DNA of 64,000 nucleotides from Hsuehochloa calcarea (taxonomy: Eukaryota; Streptophyta; Magnoliopsida; Poales; Poaceae): contig CM070613.1 of assembly GCA_036346395.1 (NCBI GenBank), positions 22,872,818-22,936,817 of the forward strand. The letters are read 5' to 3'. Position numbers and translations under genes: made by a program. Position 1 is the stretch's first letter. Each line of letters starts with the position of its first letter. Below are positions 23,756 to 36,086 of this stretch, piece by piece. Below the pieces are notes generated by a model, which worked only from the letters and a program-made list of their open reading frames with translations, had not been told where the DNA came from and ran no database searches.

Positions 23756-26130
23756 CGTAACACTTTCAAATTTCAACACCGAGCCTAGAATGCCACCACA
23801 CTACACTTTAATCTAATAATTATCGACACACTATAGAAATTACAGCAAAGAAGCAATGATTAACATATCAATGGATCACAAACGAACTTGTATAATTATG
23901 GATCAAGCGACAATAAATAAGCAATGGGAAATTATAACCAGGCAAATAATCCAAAGCAGCATCAACCAATGAATCCAAATTAATAAAGCAAATAGTCTAG
24001 TCCAAATGATACCCTAAACATTATTCAATAACTAACATGTCCAAGTGTAAACCAATATTGAATGAAAAGATTATCATGGCGAATGATCATGTGATGTCCA
24101 TGTGCTCTACTCGCTCTCAATTACGGCATCCTCGAAGATCACCTAAAGACAACAATAGAGCAAGGGTGAGTCCACGACTCAGCAAATACATCGATATACA
24201 ACGATAATAATAAATCAACAGCAATCAATAACTTCATTATCATCACAGGCACTTTCATTAATATTCTCAGTCATTAATCTCATTTATGAATGCAACTCTA
24301 TTCTACATGTCCACATGCACTTCTTTCAGATATCAAGATAGCATGAGTGAATGCTCACACAACATTCACTCTCAAGCCCGCTCCTCCATAAGGATCGGGA
24401 CCTCCTCCACTCCGTGGAGTTGTGATCATTCATGATCACCTGCTCATATGCAAAGATGCTTATGAATGCAAACATGCACACTCCATCGTAAACATCATAT
24501 CCAACTTTTCATCATGTCCATTAACAATATAAATCCATACCATTCCATTGCTTGCAATTAAACAAAATAAAAGCACAACAATAATGGTAATAGAAGATAA
24601 AGAAAACAGTGATCAATCATTGATCGCTGTCTACCATGCACTTGCCTTTACTAGTTGCGACGCACAATTTGATTAGAAGACGGCAACAAGCACGACGCCT
24701 CTCCTATATTAAATACACACATCTCAATACAAGCTACAGCATCATAAGAATAACAATCAATATACAACGCCCCTACACGTCCCTAAATATACCACGTTAC
24801 GCCGGTATCGAAAAGCTACCCATTGCTGTCCGGTTACTAAAAAGAGCGTAACTTTTGACTCGAAAGTCCGATCACCACAAACCACCCCATTCTGGATTCT
24901 TCATAAAATTATCCACATTTTCTTAGATTACACAATCTTCTAATTAAATCATCTAACCCTCCGTATTTAGCCCAGAAAGCCGGTCTGTCCGCTTCGGAAC
25001 AGCAGTCTTCCAAATTTCATAACTTTTGTTTTACTCAACCAAAATTCGCGTTCTCAGATTCTACAGAACCATTGGACAATTATCTACAACTTTCATGTAG
25101 ATCAAAAACTCTAATTAAGCTATTTACTATTTTTACTTTACCATCTACCAAAACGGCGCCGAATAACGACAACAGTAAAAACAGCGGTCTTCCGAAAAAC
25201 ATAACTCAAATTCTACTTGTCCGATTGACGTGATTCAATATGCTATAGAAAGATAACGAAATTATCTACAATTAACTAGTAGATGAGATTACCAAAATTT
25301 GCCATTACGATATCCGAATAAACCGTACAACCGAACAAAGCAGCTAACGGATCAATTAATCGACCTCTCTATTAGAAAATTAAACCTCTCTAATTAATCT
25401 CAGTTATAATCTCTAATTACTGCATGCACCAAAATCAAGGAGTACTTAATTAATGCTAAGGAAAGTAACGAAAGCAAACCTCTGGCCAAATCCACGCTAC
25501 CGCAAACAACTCGCAGACAGTTTCTCGGAAACGCAGAAGACATGCAACCGGTTGGCGGTACGCCGGCGCCGGTAGGTTTTACCGAGAAACCCCAAGGACG
25601 CTGGCTTTGGAGATCGAGACGGCGCAGCACAAAGAGCAAGCGCATGTGGTCATGCGGCAACAAAGAAGCTTCGGCTCGGTCCAACAGTATGAGCGAAGAA
25701 GCAGTCGGGCAAAGACGCAGCCAGCAAAGACGCAGGCGCAAGGCGGCAAGACGCAGGGCGAGCGCCACGCGCATGTGATTCGGCTGGGAACTCAGGCGCA
25801 GCAGGGAAAAATCAATTGCAGCAGCGCGCAGGGCTGGAAAAACAGCAGATCGGCGCGGCAGCTTGGAAGAAAAACTGGAAGCGGCGGCGGATTGGAAAAA
25901 AACAAGAGAAAAGAAACTAGGGTTTTCTGAAAACTCCACAAATCTATTTATAGCTCATAAAAATTCCGAAAATACTATTTTTTCATAAATTCTTTTTATT
26001 TAATTACACCCAGGCCCTTAAGAGGTTAATAATTAATTAATTATTGCCACTATTTAATTAATTACTCTCCGACCCTTAAGACGCGATTAATACTAATATT
26101 AATATTATTATTTTTTTTCAGAGTATCACA
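23756..26130 (-). repeat. 5' LTR of the nested Gypsy
   Basis: It starts CGTAACAC (TGTAACAC in the partner) and ends GAGTATCACA, 2375 bases. It is almost free of substitutions against 16423-18769 in the AT-rich parts, but differs by many small indels, most densely at about 25450-25870 (partner 18110-18520). Confidence 0.9.
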
Positions 26131-26688
26131 TGGTCGTATCTCTATACGACCAGTTTAGACCTGGTCGAACTTGATCATCAACAATCAATAAAAGATACTC
26201 TTACTATATGTTCTAAATCATGTTTCCCTCAAACATTATATAGTGAGTTCAAGATCCAAAAAATTATTAAGTCCTAGTGAGCTATGGCATCACTGCTAGA
26301 AACCTAGTGACTTTAGGTAGGCAACCTCTTGCCAATCATATCACATATGACTCTTGTCTGTTAGGCGACATCTCTATGCCCTAGCAAACAACTGTACCAT
26401 GCCCAAGGCCCAAAACTGCTTTGACAGCCTTGTTTAGTTAAACTAATACTATGAGTGTGTGTCCGACACCCACCCCTTCTTATTAAGATAGTTAATGGCA
26501 CCATGCTATGGTAGACCCATCAATTAACGATCAAAATTGTGATGGTCGCAACAATTGAAAAGGCATCAAATTAACTTAATTTTTCTTCAGGGATACTATT
26601 CTACCATGCTAAAACATCTAATGATAAAACATGATCAAATAGCAAGATAAGAATAAACATTCACAGATAATCATATTAAAGCGTGAAA
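26131..26688 (-). repeat. Copia-B copy 1 leader, right part
   Basis: It begins with the target duplication TGGTC and the rest of palindromic array 3, then follows 48980-49535 of copy 2 nearly base for base until Copia-E starts. No gene is seen. Confidence 0.8.
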
Positions 26689-26689
26689 T

Positions 26690-26915
26690 GATCGAATCGT
26701 AAGAACGATGAAGAACACAAGAACACAACAATAGAATGAACACGAGAGATATGCGGGACTTGAGTGCCTTTATTGCTTCGGATCAATCGGGGTTACAATG
26801 AGAGGGGTGACCCTCTATTTATAGACTACGGGATGAGGAGTTCAAGCTGGGCGAGGACTCTCGGGTCTGGGCTCGTCTTGGGCCAGACTCTCGCAGTCCC
26901 GGGCGGTTCTTAACA
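26690..26915 (-). repeat. Copia-E 3' LTR, outer end missing
   Basis: It matches about 33158-33377 and ends TTCTTAACA. The minus-strand tract CAAGGGGAG to its right is the polypurine tract. About 55 bases of the outer end present in the other LTR are absent. Confidence 0.75.
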
Positions 26916-27169
26916 CTCCCCTTGAACACTCATCCAACATGTTCATGTCTCGTTAAAACTCCATAAAAACCCAGTGGGAAAAATTTGGAGAAAGAGTACA
27001 TGTCATGCGTTCGCTATGTTGCACAATTGCCTCATTAAAACCTTAGCCGAGAAACTTGGGAAAACTCGTCAAGGGAAAAAGAGTACAATCCACCCTGCTT
27101 TATTTAATCTCCAGGATTTATTCTTTGGGTACTTGATCTTCGTGATCAAGATTCAATAATGAGTTCGTG

Positions 27170-28600
27170 AAGATTATCCCCGAATTCGCACTTGTCTAAG
27201 TCTTATCATTCCAATTCCACGTATGCATCTTTCAAAACTAGATTGGAAGTGACTTAGTGAATAAACTGCAAGATTTTCACATGACTTAGTATGCGATACT
27301 TTAATTTCGTCCATCTTTTGCATTTCGTGAGCATAGAAGAACTTGGGATTGATATGCTTTGTAAGGGACTCTTCACATAACCCATTTACTCTTGTGCGAC
27401 GCATAGTGCATTATCTTCAGAGATAATAGTGGGGTTTGCAGTATTCAATCCACATGATCTTTGGATGTGGTGAATCATCCGAAGCCAAGCACATTCTTGT
27501 GAGGCCTCATGCAGCGCTATGATTTTTGAGTGGTTCGTCGAAGTCGATACAAGACTTTGCTTAGACGATTTTCACGGAATTACAGTTCCACCACATAGGA
27601 ATACATAGCATGTTTGCGACTTGGTTGTATGTGGGTCCGACAGGAACCCAACATCTGCATAGTCATTCATACACAAGTCTTAGTTCTTTCTGTAGAATAG
27701 ACTAAGTTCTTTGCTTTCTTGGAGGTAACGGAAGATGTCCATTATTTCCTGCCAATGCCTTTGGTGGGTTCTGTACTATACCTTACTAATAGGTTTACGG
27801 CAAATGCAATGCCTGATCTAGTACAGTTTGCTAAAACATAAGTGCTCCTACTGCACTCGGGTATGGGAATTTTGGTCCCAGGACTTCCTCCCCCTCTTCT
27901 TTAGATCTGTACGGGTCCTTGTCTTGCTGCAAGGATCTCCCGACCATCGGCACTTTCGAAGGATATGCCTTTTCAAAGCCGAACCTTTTTCAACACTTTC
28001 TGAGCGTAGGTTGGCTGATGTACTAGAATCTCTTCCGGGATATGCTCAAGCTGCAAGCCTAGGCAGTATTTGGTTTGATCCAAATCTTTTATTTCGAACT
28101 CTGACTCCAGGTAAGAGCTTGCTTTCTTAATACCTTCTAAGGTTCCAATGATATTCAGATCATCTTTATACACTGAGATTTATACAAAATCCATCCTGGG
28201 ATCGTCGTATAAATACACAGGGATAATTCTCATTGTTCGTGTAGCCTTTCTTGCATAGAAAGTCGCTTCGAGCGATTATACCACATTCGCTGATTGCTTG
28301 ATCCATACAAGGTGACTTTCGAGTTGCACATCGATAGATTTCTATTCGCTCTATCTTGGTTCGGATGGGTACATTCGGTATCTTCATATAAATGTCCAAT
28401 TCAAATTTCCATAAAGGTATCGATTACCACATCCATCAATTTCACTTCTAACTTCCAAGTTTGCTGCCATTGAGATAAATATCTAAAGGTAATTCCGCCC
28501 ATGACCGGGGAATAGGTTTCTTCATAACAATCTCTCGGACGTTGAGTGAAACCTTGTGCAACGAGCCTTGCTTCTTTCATTTCTCTTTCGAACAAATACC
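27170..28600 (-). pseudogene. Copia-E reverse transcriptase and RNase H
   Basis: The minus strand shows ARLVAQGFTQRP, YEETYSPVMGGITFRYL (28595-28401), SEFEIKDLDQTKYCLGLQLE (28173-27973), and near the end TKHINPKFFYAHEMQK with IRGIGMIRLRQVRIRG (27404-27174). These are conserved Copia RT and RNase H blocks in order. Stops and frameshifts interrupt them, including between 28400 and 28170. Confidence 0.75.
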
Positions 28601-30246
28601 CACTTATGCCCTACAGGTGCACATGGGGGGTGTGACTACATGAGCCCAAGCACCTCTCTTTTATTCAAAGAGAACGATTCAGTTTCTATTGCTTTCTTCC
28701 AATCTTCTCAATCTGACCTTTTCTTATATTCAACGAGCGATGCAGGCTCTGGATCAAGATTGATGATTGTCACAATTTTCTTTGCAACATTGGTACATTG
28801 GCTTATTCATAGATTCTCCCAAGATCATATAGCTATGTCTTCAAGGGGCGAGATTTCTAATGCTTCTATTTGCTTACCGCTACTTTCAATTGCGGGGCAA
28901 GTCCCTTTAGTTTTTCAGCTCCGATGTGTGCGCACACATCCATGCTGATGTATCACTTCATGAGGATGTTCAATTATAGTATGTCTTTTCTGAAGGTTCC
29001 ATACCGGTGCCAGGTCTCAACTGGCTCCCCTTCTGATTCTGGGGTACTTTGGTGATCGGCTGTGTCAAGTCCTTCTCATCCTTTTCACCAAAGCGCCCCC
29101 GGTTGCGGATTCGAGGGCGGAGTTCTCGTCCTTTCAGAGGCCTTAGGGCGGGATTAGGGATACCTTCATCGGTATTTCAACCCTCTCGGTGCATTACGTG
29201 CGTGCATATGCGACTTGGTCACGCTCTTCAAATCACTAAAGTGGTTAGGCGCTTGATTCGCTAATGCTTGCAAATCAATTATCTTCTGGACTGCAATTGT
29301 CTTCTAGACTTCAATTGTCTTCTAAACTTCTTTATTTGCTTCACTAGTGCGCGGGTCATATGCATGGATTTCAAATATCTTCTAGACTTCAATTGTCTTC
29401 TGGACTTCTCTATTTCTCGACATTTTACATCAAGGGTTGATTTCCTCCCCCTAATGACGAGAAATAATTCTCATCTAATATGCTATCACGAAGAAATTTG
29501 CATGCAAATCTCTAGTCGTGGGATCCAAATACGATTATGGATCTTTGTCTCATAACCAACGATATCCCGGACTTTTAGAGAGTGCCCATTTCAGTTCTTT
29601 GTGGTGGTGGTATAGGTACATAAACCTTGCAACCAAACCTTCAAAGATGAGAAATTTTGATGTTGACCCTTGCGCTAGTTGCATAGGTGAATGGATGTTA
29701 TATGTCGGTGGTCTAAAATTGATGAGAGTTGCTGCGTGCAGGACTGCGTGTCCACAACATGTAGTTGGTAAATAACAATTCTGCTAGTCCATTCTAGGTG
29801 TGGACATGCGGTACGGGATGCTCAATTTTAATTCTCATTTTCACACAATAATCATCATATGCCCTTGAAGTAAATTCTCGGCGTTGTCCATTCGGTGGAC
29901 TTCACATGATGATAAGGGAAATTATTCTTAATGTTAATTATCTACGAGATTAGCTTTGCAGGAGCGGGGTTTCTCGTAGACATTAAACAAACGTGCGACC
30001 GTTTCGAGGAAGCATCGATAAGCACCATAAAATACCTAAATGACCCTTACAGGGGCTGTTTAGGACCATAAATGACTCCTGGATACGGTCCAGGAATGCA
30101 GGGATTTCGTCCTTTACTTTCAGAGTAGAGGGTCTAGTAGTCAGTTTCCCGATGGTACATGCAGGGCACACAAAATCTTCAAGATTCGGGAAGTTCTTTA
30201 AATTGACACTATGTCCCTGTGAATTGTTAATTATATTTCTCATCAT
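28601..30246 (-). pseudogene. Copia-E integrase and linker
   Basis: GAG-pre-integrase words (LEDFVCPACTIGKLTTRPS) are at 30246-29983, and degraded integrase lies below. At about 29410-29270 the linker before reverse transcriptase repeats an 18-base unit encoding EVQKTI-like hexapeptides at least four times, followed by IIDLQALAN, a usual linker motif of this family. Confidence 0.65.
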
Positions 30247-31990
30247 CCTAAGACCTAAGTGACATAATCTATCATGCCAGAGATAGAAGAGGTTTAGAGC
30301 TTCTAAATATAGTTTTCAGGGCAGTATAGGCTGCAAATGCCTTAATATTAGTGTAGTATAGCCCATTTTCAAATGAAGGAAGTCATTCTAATACCAATTT
30401 TTTTTTTCGTCACGCTCTGTAATGAGCAGGTATTCCTTACCATGCTCTTCTTCAGTCTCTGCGTGGAAACCGTTAGCGCGAATATCCTTGAGAGTTCTAG
30501 TCGATTATGGGCACAACAAGGCTTCTTTAATGACCAAAGTTGTGTCCGTCGGGAGTATAATTGTGGCCCTTCCTAAGCCTATTATACATGTATCGCTGCA
30601 TGCGATTGTTGAAAAATTCCATCTCTCTCAAGGTGGTATTCATTGTGCCGCTACCTGCTAAGCACACTTCCTCCATAGGGCGCTACATGCGATCTAATAT
30701 AATGTACTTTATTAATATGTAGCAGAAATCCAGCAACACATAAAATAAAAATACTTCAGATATTAGAACATAACTTGCTATCATAAATACGGGAAATATA
30801 AGTCTTGCAGGACTCATCATAAGAATTTAATGCTTTGCTCTTCTAGAGCCTACAACCATTATTCAAAGTTTCATCATAATCACAAAATGCAAGTGACTGT
30901 AAAAGGATCTAAGTGCAATGCGTGCACTAGATCGAATCAAGTATTCGTAAACTTACGCCTTTAATCGCTACATGGCGATCTTCTCCTCTTGGGCAATTAC
31001 GGCTGTGGCCGCTGCTATGTCCAAAAGGAGGCATGATGGGGGCTGCTACTAGGCTGTCCACATCCATAAGTGCAACTAATGGGCGTGGATCTTCCGTGCT
31101 TGCAATGGTGAGGTGTGCCTCATGCTATCCTTTGCCCCTTTTCTTAGACTGTAAAAACACCAATTACGTGCGACTCACAACTTTACCCTTCTTGCCCCTC
31201 TCCTTCGTGAGAGGCTTCATTACCTTGTAGCTACTAGTATTGGCTTCATGGCCAACATTGCTACTAGGTGGCTGTGAGATGTAGTTCTTCCTTAGAACAT
31301 CATCTTGTGCTTTCGCAATTTTCACGGTGTCAATTAATGCGGCATACTTCTTGTAGCCATTTTGACAATAATTGCGTGCGGATTGCACCGCATTCGGGTG
31401 AAGGTAGAGAGGGTCTTGTCAATCTTCTGCTCATCCGTGATTACCTTATCACGAGGTGAAGATCAGACAAATTTCGCCATCTTGGGCCAACTCTTTCGAA
31501 CTTCTGGTTCGTGATGCCAGTCATTTTTCATATTCATGCAAAAAGTTCATAGGGTTACTGCTGGTAATTTACATAAAATGGTTGCAAAATTCTCATAATG
31601 CTCGTCGAACTTCCAGTTCGTGATTCCGTATTTTTCCATGCATTTTCATGATTTACTGCTATTTTCAGTGATTAACAGCAACATTAATAATCGCAAATAA
31701 TCAAAAACGAAGAATCTGATAAATAAATTGCATAGAAATAATAATAACATGGTAAAAAAATGCTTCAAATGCAAAACCGATTCAAAATTTGAATTCGAGG
31801 CCCTTTTCTCTTTGGAATATGAATTTTAGTAATTCTACAATTTCGAGGGCTAAAACGTGAAAATTTCAATTCGAGAAATTTTTCGTAATTTACTGGAAAA
31901 CCGAGGGCCGTTTTGCAAAATAGCCATTTTCCTTGTTTTTTTTTCTTTTTCTTTCGGTTATACGGCCGGCATTTTGGGTGGCCGTTCACG
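30247..31990 (-). pseudogene. Copia-E gag with an Ala/Pro-rich segment
   Basis: A likely start is near 31527 (MTGITNQKFE on the minus strand). The main piece (31388-31164) reads SARNYCQNGYKKYAALIDTV, then KNYISQPPSSNVGHEAN. At about 31115-30960 the words TEDPRPLVALMDVDSLVAAP follow where a zinc knuckle would be expected. Much of the middle of a normal gag between MTGITNQ and IDKTLSTF is missing. No gene on the plus strand is supported. Confidence 0.6.
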
Positions 31991-32720
31991 GCAAGATAAA
32001 AGCGGCTGGGAGACTCGGTAGGGTTTCCCTACCCCGAGTCCTCTCGTTCGGCGGTGGCTCCCTACTGTGGAGCCGCGCTGTCTTGTGAGCCTTTGAGCGG
32101 TCGGGGCGGCGAAGCGTGGCCGCTATGGCGCCGGAGCGGACCGCTTCAAGCGGCGCAGAAGGCCGCGGCGTCGGAAGCGGCGGCGGTAAGACGGCCGGAC
32201 CGGCGCTTCGGCGGAGCGTCTCGGGTTCGGCGGCGGCGGGACCGGCACTCGTGCGGGAGCGCTCGCGGCCGGAGCCACATGCGGCGGGGCGGTCGCGGGC
32301 AAAGCAGCAGCGTCGCGGCGGCGGTGACGCAGAGGCGGCCGACCGCCGGCTTCAGCGCGGCCTCCCTTGAGGCGGCTTCTAGCCGGGCCGTGGTCTGCCG
32401 GCGGTGGGACCGGCGGCGCACTGGCGGCCGGACGCTAGCGGCGCTGCGGGCGACGTGGGCGCTCCTCTCCCCTTTTTGTTTCTTTCTTCTCGTGATTGTT
32501 TTTGGGGTTGGCGGCGCCTTTAGGCGGCGTCGCGTTGGCCGCGGCTTCGAGCCGCCACGTGCGTGGTGGTGGAGCGCCCGCGCGGCTTCAAGCCGTGGCG
32601 GCGGCGTGCTCCATGTCTGCTCCTTTTTTTTTTTTCTTTTTCTTTCGTGATGTGTTGGCGGCGGCGCGCTTCAGTTGGTCGCGGCAGGCCTCGTATGGCT
32701 ACTACCGCAGTTTACGGGTG
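31991..32720. repeat. GC-rich leader of Copia-E with short palindromes
   Basis: This is a very GC-rich block in an AT-rich element, between primer-binding site and gag. It contains GCGGCTTCAAGCCG and relatives at about 32137, 32375, 32542 and 32582. Long open frames in several phases come from base composition only. Confidence 0.6.
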
Positions 32721-33102
32721 GTGGCCATGAACACATTTTTTCATATACTATTCATGTATAATCACGGTGCATATTCGATTCATCGTTCATTTGAGAAGAA
32801 TAGTATTCTTTCGTTCATGCAATTACCGATTGACGACTTCGAGTCGACTCGCGATAGATTAGAACAATTGGCAATTTCAATCTACGGTACAATCAACATC
32901 CGATCTTTCATGCAATCTCCGATCGACATTGTGTCGGCAACTTCAAGTCACTCGCGGTAGATTAGAACAGATTTGCAATCAGAAAAACAATCTAGAAAGC
33001 AAATTTGCGTAATTGAAAGCAATCTAGAAAATACGATTCAATCTACGAGTGTCGTTCTTCGACGGTTACCTTCGATGCGAGGAGAGTCGATCGTCGATAA
33101 CG

Positions 33103-33377
33103 TGTTGAGTAACCGTCATTTGGCGAGTCCAAATCGACGGGTACCTCGTATACAATGATCGTAATCGTAAGAACGATGAAGAACACAAGAACACAACAAG
33201 AGAATGAACACGAGATATGCGGGACTTGAGTGCGCTTATTGCTTCGGATCAATCGTGGTTACAATGAGAGGGGTGACCTCTATTTATAGACTACGGGATG
33301 AGGAGTTCAAGCGGGCCAGACTCTCCGGTCTGGCTCAGTCGGGCCGAGACTCTCCGAGTCCCGGCCCATTCTTAACA
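33103..33377 (-). repeat. Copia-E 5' LTR
   Basis: In plus orientation it runs from TGTTGAGTAACCG to ATTCTTAACA (275 bases). The minus strand next to it (CGTTATCGACGATCG) aligns with CGTTATTAGCACGATCG after the Copia-F LTR at 61648 and marks the primer-binding region. Confidence 0.75.
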
Positions 33378-34360
33378 CAAATATCCATCTTGCCTCCTCC
33401 CGGGTCCAAACACATGCATGCATATGCAACTGCGTACGCGGACACGCCACAATCTCCGGCTCTTGCCCACATGCCGCCTTCCTGGTTCTGGTTCCACACA
33501 CGCATACGACAACCTTGTGCCACGGGACTCGACACACACGTATGTACCTTACGGATAGGTTTAGTACTGCACGCATAGCCTCCTCTACGCCGCTAGTCAC
33601 CTTACCATACACAGTATGAATTAAGATTTCTTGGGCCGCATCACAAATCAATCCCTTTGGGACTCTCAAGAATAGTCCACTGACTGTAGTAAATTTTAAA
33701 GTTAGTGACATCCGATATATTTGACATACAGCATCGTAAACAAGATTTTCACGATTAACCACATATCTAAAACTAAACTACCCACTGAAAAGGATTGTGT
33801 ACAGTATACTACACTACGTAACCGTACATCTAAAACTATGTAATCCATTCGGTTAAAAAAAATTACCTGAAAGGTGGACGATCGGATAGGCAGCGCTTCG
33901 CTAGCTTCTCTCCTCCCCTCTCCTCCTCTCTGCTCCTCTCCCTTCCCTCTCTTTTTCTGAATAAAAGTGAGTTTTGCCATAATTTTGGTGTCTTTTATAG
34001 GGTAGATTGTGCTGCCATTTGGAATAGCGACAGAGACTTGTGGGATCCCTGTCGTTATTTGAAATGTCGATTTTCCTAAATTTTAATATTAAAAAATTTA
34101 AGGCCTTGCAGGATCCTTGTCACTAGTTGAAATGGCGACATGTCCTATTGCCAGTTGGAGTGGTGATAGGGTCCTGTCACCATTACAACTGGCGAAAAGG
34201 ACCTCTCTGCACTGTTCTGATCTCGATCGCTAGTGCCTAGGCTACTATCGCTATTTGGAATGTTGATATGAATATTTTACCTTTTTATCCTAGTTTTGTA
34301 ATACTTTTTTTTACTATTTTTTGATTTTTTTTTAAATAATATTATTTCAAAAAAATTCTT
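33378..34360. mobile_element. Second MULE end with a different interior
   Basis: Positions 33715-34360 repeat the MULE right end at 11083-11740, including the GCCATTTGGAATAGC-type words. The inner 33378-33714 does not match the first MULE. A minus-strand open frame crosses it (33762-33307; SGLFLRVPKGLICDAAQEIL), with no family I recognise. It may be captured host DNA, as in Pack-MULEs, but this is inference. The left end is missing. Confidence 0.55.
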
Positions 34361-34789
34361 TACTTATGTGTGATAATATTAACTTAGATTTTTTTTTTGT
34401 TATTTCTTATACCAAGGTTCCAAAATATAGTAGAGATTTTGCTTGTTTTCCAAATGTTTATGTGGACATGTTTCTACTGTCGAACTCTTTTATATCCACA
34501 CATTTAGAGGGCTATTTGATGAATAGATGTTTTGCATTCTTACCATTCATGTATATGATGAAAATTTGGGAATTTTTTGAATTACTTTAATCCATAAATA
34601 TGCTAGATGAATCATGGAAAAAACTTTTGCCTTTTTCATAAAGCAGGTAATTAAGAACATTATAGTTATACGAATTTCTAGAAGCACAGAAACTAGCATT
34701 CCTATCGCAGTGTTCAAGGCAACAACAGATAATAAAGCTAACCAAACAACAAGTGTCAGATAGGTGTACCCAGATCCAGTGGAAGAAAC
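34361..34789. repeat. Flank shared with 11741-12163
   Basis: It is nearly identical to the sequence beyond the first MULE end; similarity stops at GTGGAAGAAAC. No gene is seen. Confidence 0.65.
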
Positions 34790-35539
34790 AGCACATCAGG
34801 AGTCTTGGTGAGGTCGTCGTTTGTCATGGCGTAGTAGACGTCGTGGTAGTAGTCGTGCAGTTGATATAGACGTAGCAGAGAATCGAATGAAGAGGAAGCA
34901 GCAAGCAGTCGCACGAACGCTCCCTAAAAACCTTATTCGTCCCCGCTCGTGCAAGCCTTCAAGGACGAGGGTTCCGGAGGCCTGCTCTTCCGGTTCGACC
35001 ATACACGCGCCTCGCCGGAATGGAGATCTCCAGATCCAGCAACAAACTCGTTGAGTTCTGTCTTAGTCTTTCGTGGAGTGAATCGGAGAAGAACCAATTC
35101 ATTGTTCTTTTTTTAATAGCCAAAAACAAAGAGGCCAGAGAGTTTTTGATTTGCCAAGGAAACGATCGCCATTGATTTGCCACCAATCAGTGTTAACCGC
35201 AGCCATTACTCACTAGTAACTGAACTGTTATTGCCAGCTGTTCGTTAATGCCATTTACTACGAGTTGGTGTGTTTCGATTTTCGAATAGATAAAGAAAAA
35301 CGTGCGCTCACGCACACACACACACACACACACCGCACGGCTCGGCGAGCGAGCGCGTGTGTTGGCTTTCTCCAATTCCACAAGGGGGGCTATCACGTTC
35401 CACCTTATAAAATGGTGTAACTCCCCTTCAACTCTCTATGTGGAACTTAAATAGTTTTAGCACGTGCACATGAGCCTTTGAGATTTTTTAGGAATTAATT
35501 AGAATGAAAAATTGGGCCTAGCCCGTATTAATTCCAACA
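34790..35539 (-). repeat. Copia-D 3' LTR
   Basis: On the minus strand it starts TGTTGGAATTAATACGGGC just after the purine-rich GATCTGGTGGAGGAT tract. The outer end is approximate because no partner LTR is present. A (CA)n run lies at about 35311-35331. Confidence 0.65.
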
Positions 35540-36086
35540 ATCCTCCACCAGATCCCAAAGATACATGTCAAATGCCTTGATCCACAGTATTATTTTAATA
35601 TACTAGTGTTTCGATGGAGACCGATTAAGGTTGAATATCCACCTAGAACAGAAGCTACACTTATCCACAACTGCACAATGGACTAAGTCTTGAATTGGTA
35701 GTTTTTTTGTGAATAAGTTTCACTTAAGTCCTTAACTGATACTAGGCTGCCAGACATTCCCGCGGGTTGGAACATATAAGTTATACTCCTGGTCTATTCA
35801 TGAGCTTCCTAGAAATTACCCTATCTCATAGACTGTGACTAGCAGTTGGGCTCATATAGGTGTGTTTTTTCAAGACTGCTCTGTAGGACAATATCTTTGC
35901 TTAAACAAGCCAGAGAATATATTAAGATAAAAAATCAACCTGCCATACAAATTTAGGAGATAATTGCATCTCCAATGGAGTGGGTCTATAAAAGTACTCT
36001 CCTCCCAGTTAACCAATAGCTTGTTTCGCTAGTCCTACTTCACGGGATCTCTGATAACATAGGATGGGTTACCACTATAGTATAAC

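Larger units (their letters stand above)
16423..26130 (-). mobile_element. Complete Gypsy element, chromovirus type
   Basis: The 9708-base element has LTRs at 16423-18769 and 23756-26130 and lies on the minus strand. TGGTC at 16418-16422 and 26131-26135 is the 5-base target duplication. The second Copia-B copy shows the empty site with a single TGGTC. Order on the minus strand is gag, protease, reverse transcriptase, RNase H, integrase, chromodomain-like tail, as in Tekay/Del chromoviruses. Internal coding is broken by many frameshifts. Confidence 0.9.
13384..26688 (-). mobile_element. Copia-B copy 1, interrupted by a nested Gypsy
   Basis: This is a minus-strand Ty1/Copia element: gag near 16250-15485, protease region 15445-15125, GAG-pre-integrase 15073-14803, integrase to about 14080, reverse transcriptase 13880-13384, leader 26688-26131. 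It is cut within the reverse transcriptase by the Gypsy-C LTR (after SAIGSIMYAM), so RNase H and the 3' LTR are absent. The 5' LTR is lost at the Copia-E border. Copy 2 (45980-50391) is nearly identical and lacks the insertion. Confidence 0.8.
26689..33377 (-). mobile_element. Copia-E element
   Basis: This is a minus-strand Copia element with a 5' LTR at 33103-33377 and a truncated 3' LTR at 26690-26915. Coding order on the minus strand is gag (31530-31160), an Ala/Pro-rich segment, GAG-pre-integrase (30246), integrase, reverse transcriptase and RNase H (to 27174). The flanks do not form a target duplication: Copia-B is on the left and MULE DNA on the right, so one or both borders were rearranged. 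Confidence 0.75.

Noticed and set aside
32054..32650. Plus-strand Ala/Arg-rich frame of 198 residues
   Set aside because: Very GC-rich leader gives long frames in several phases; no domain.
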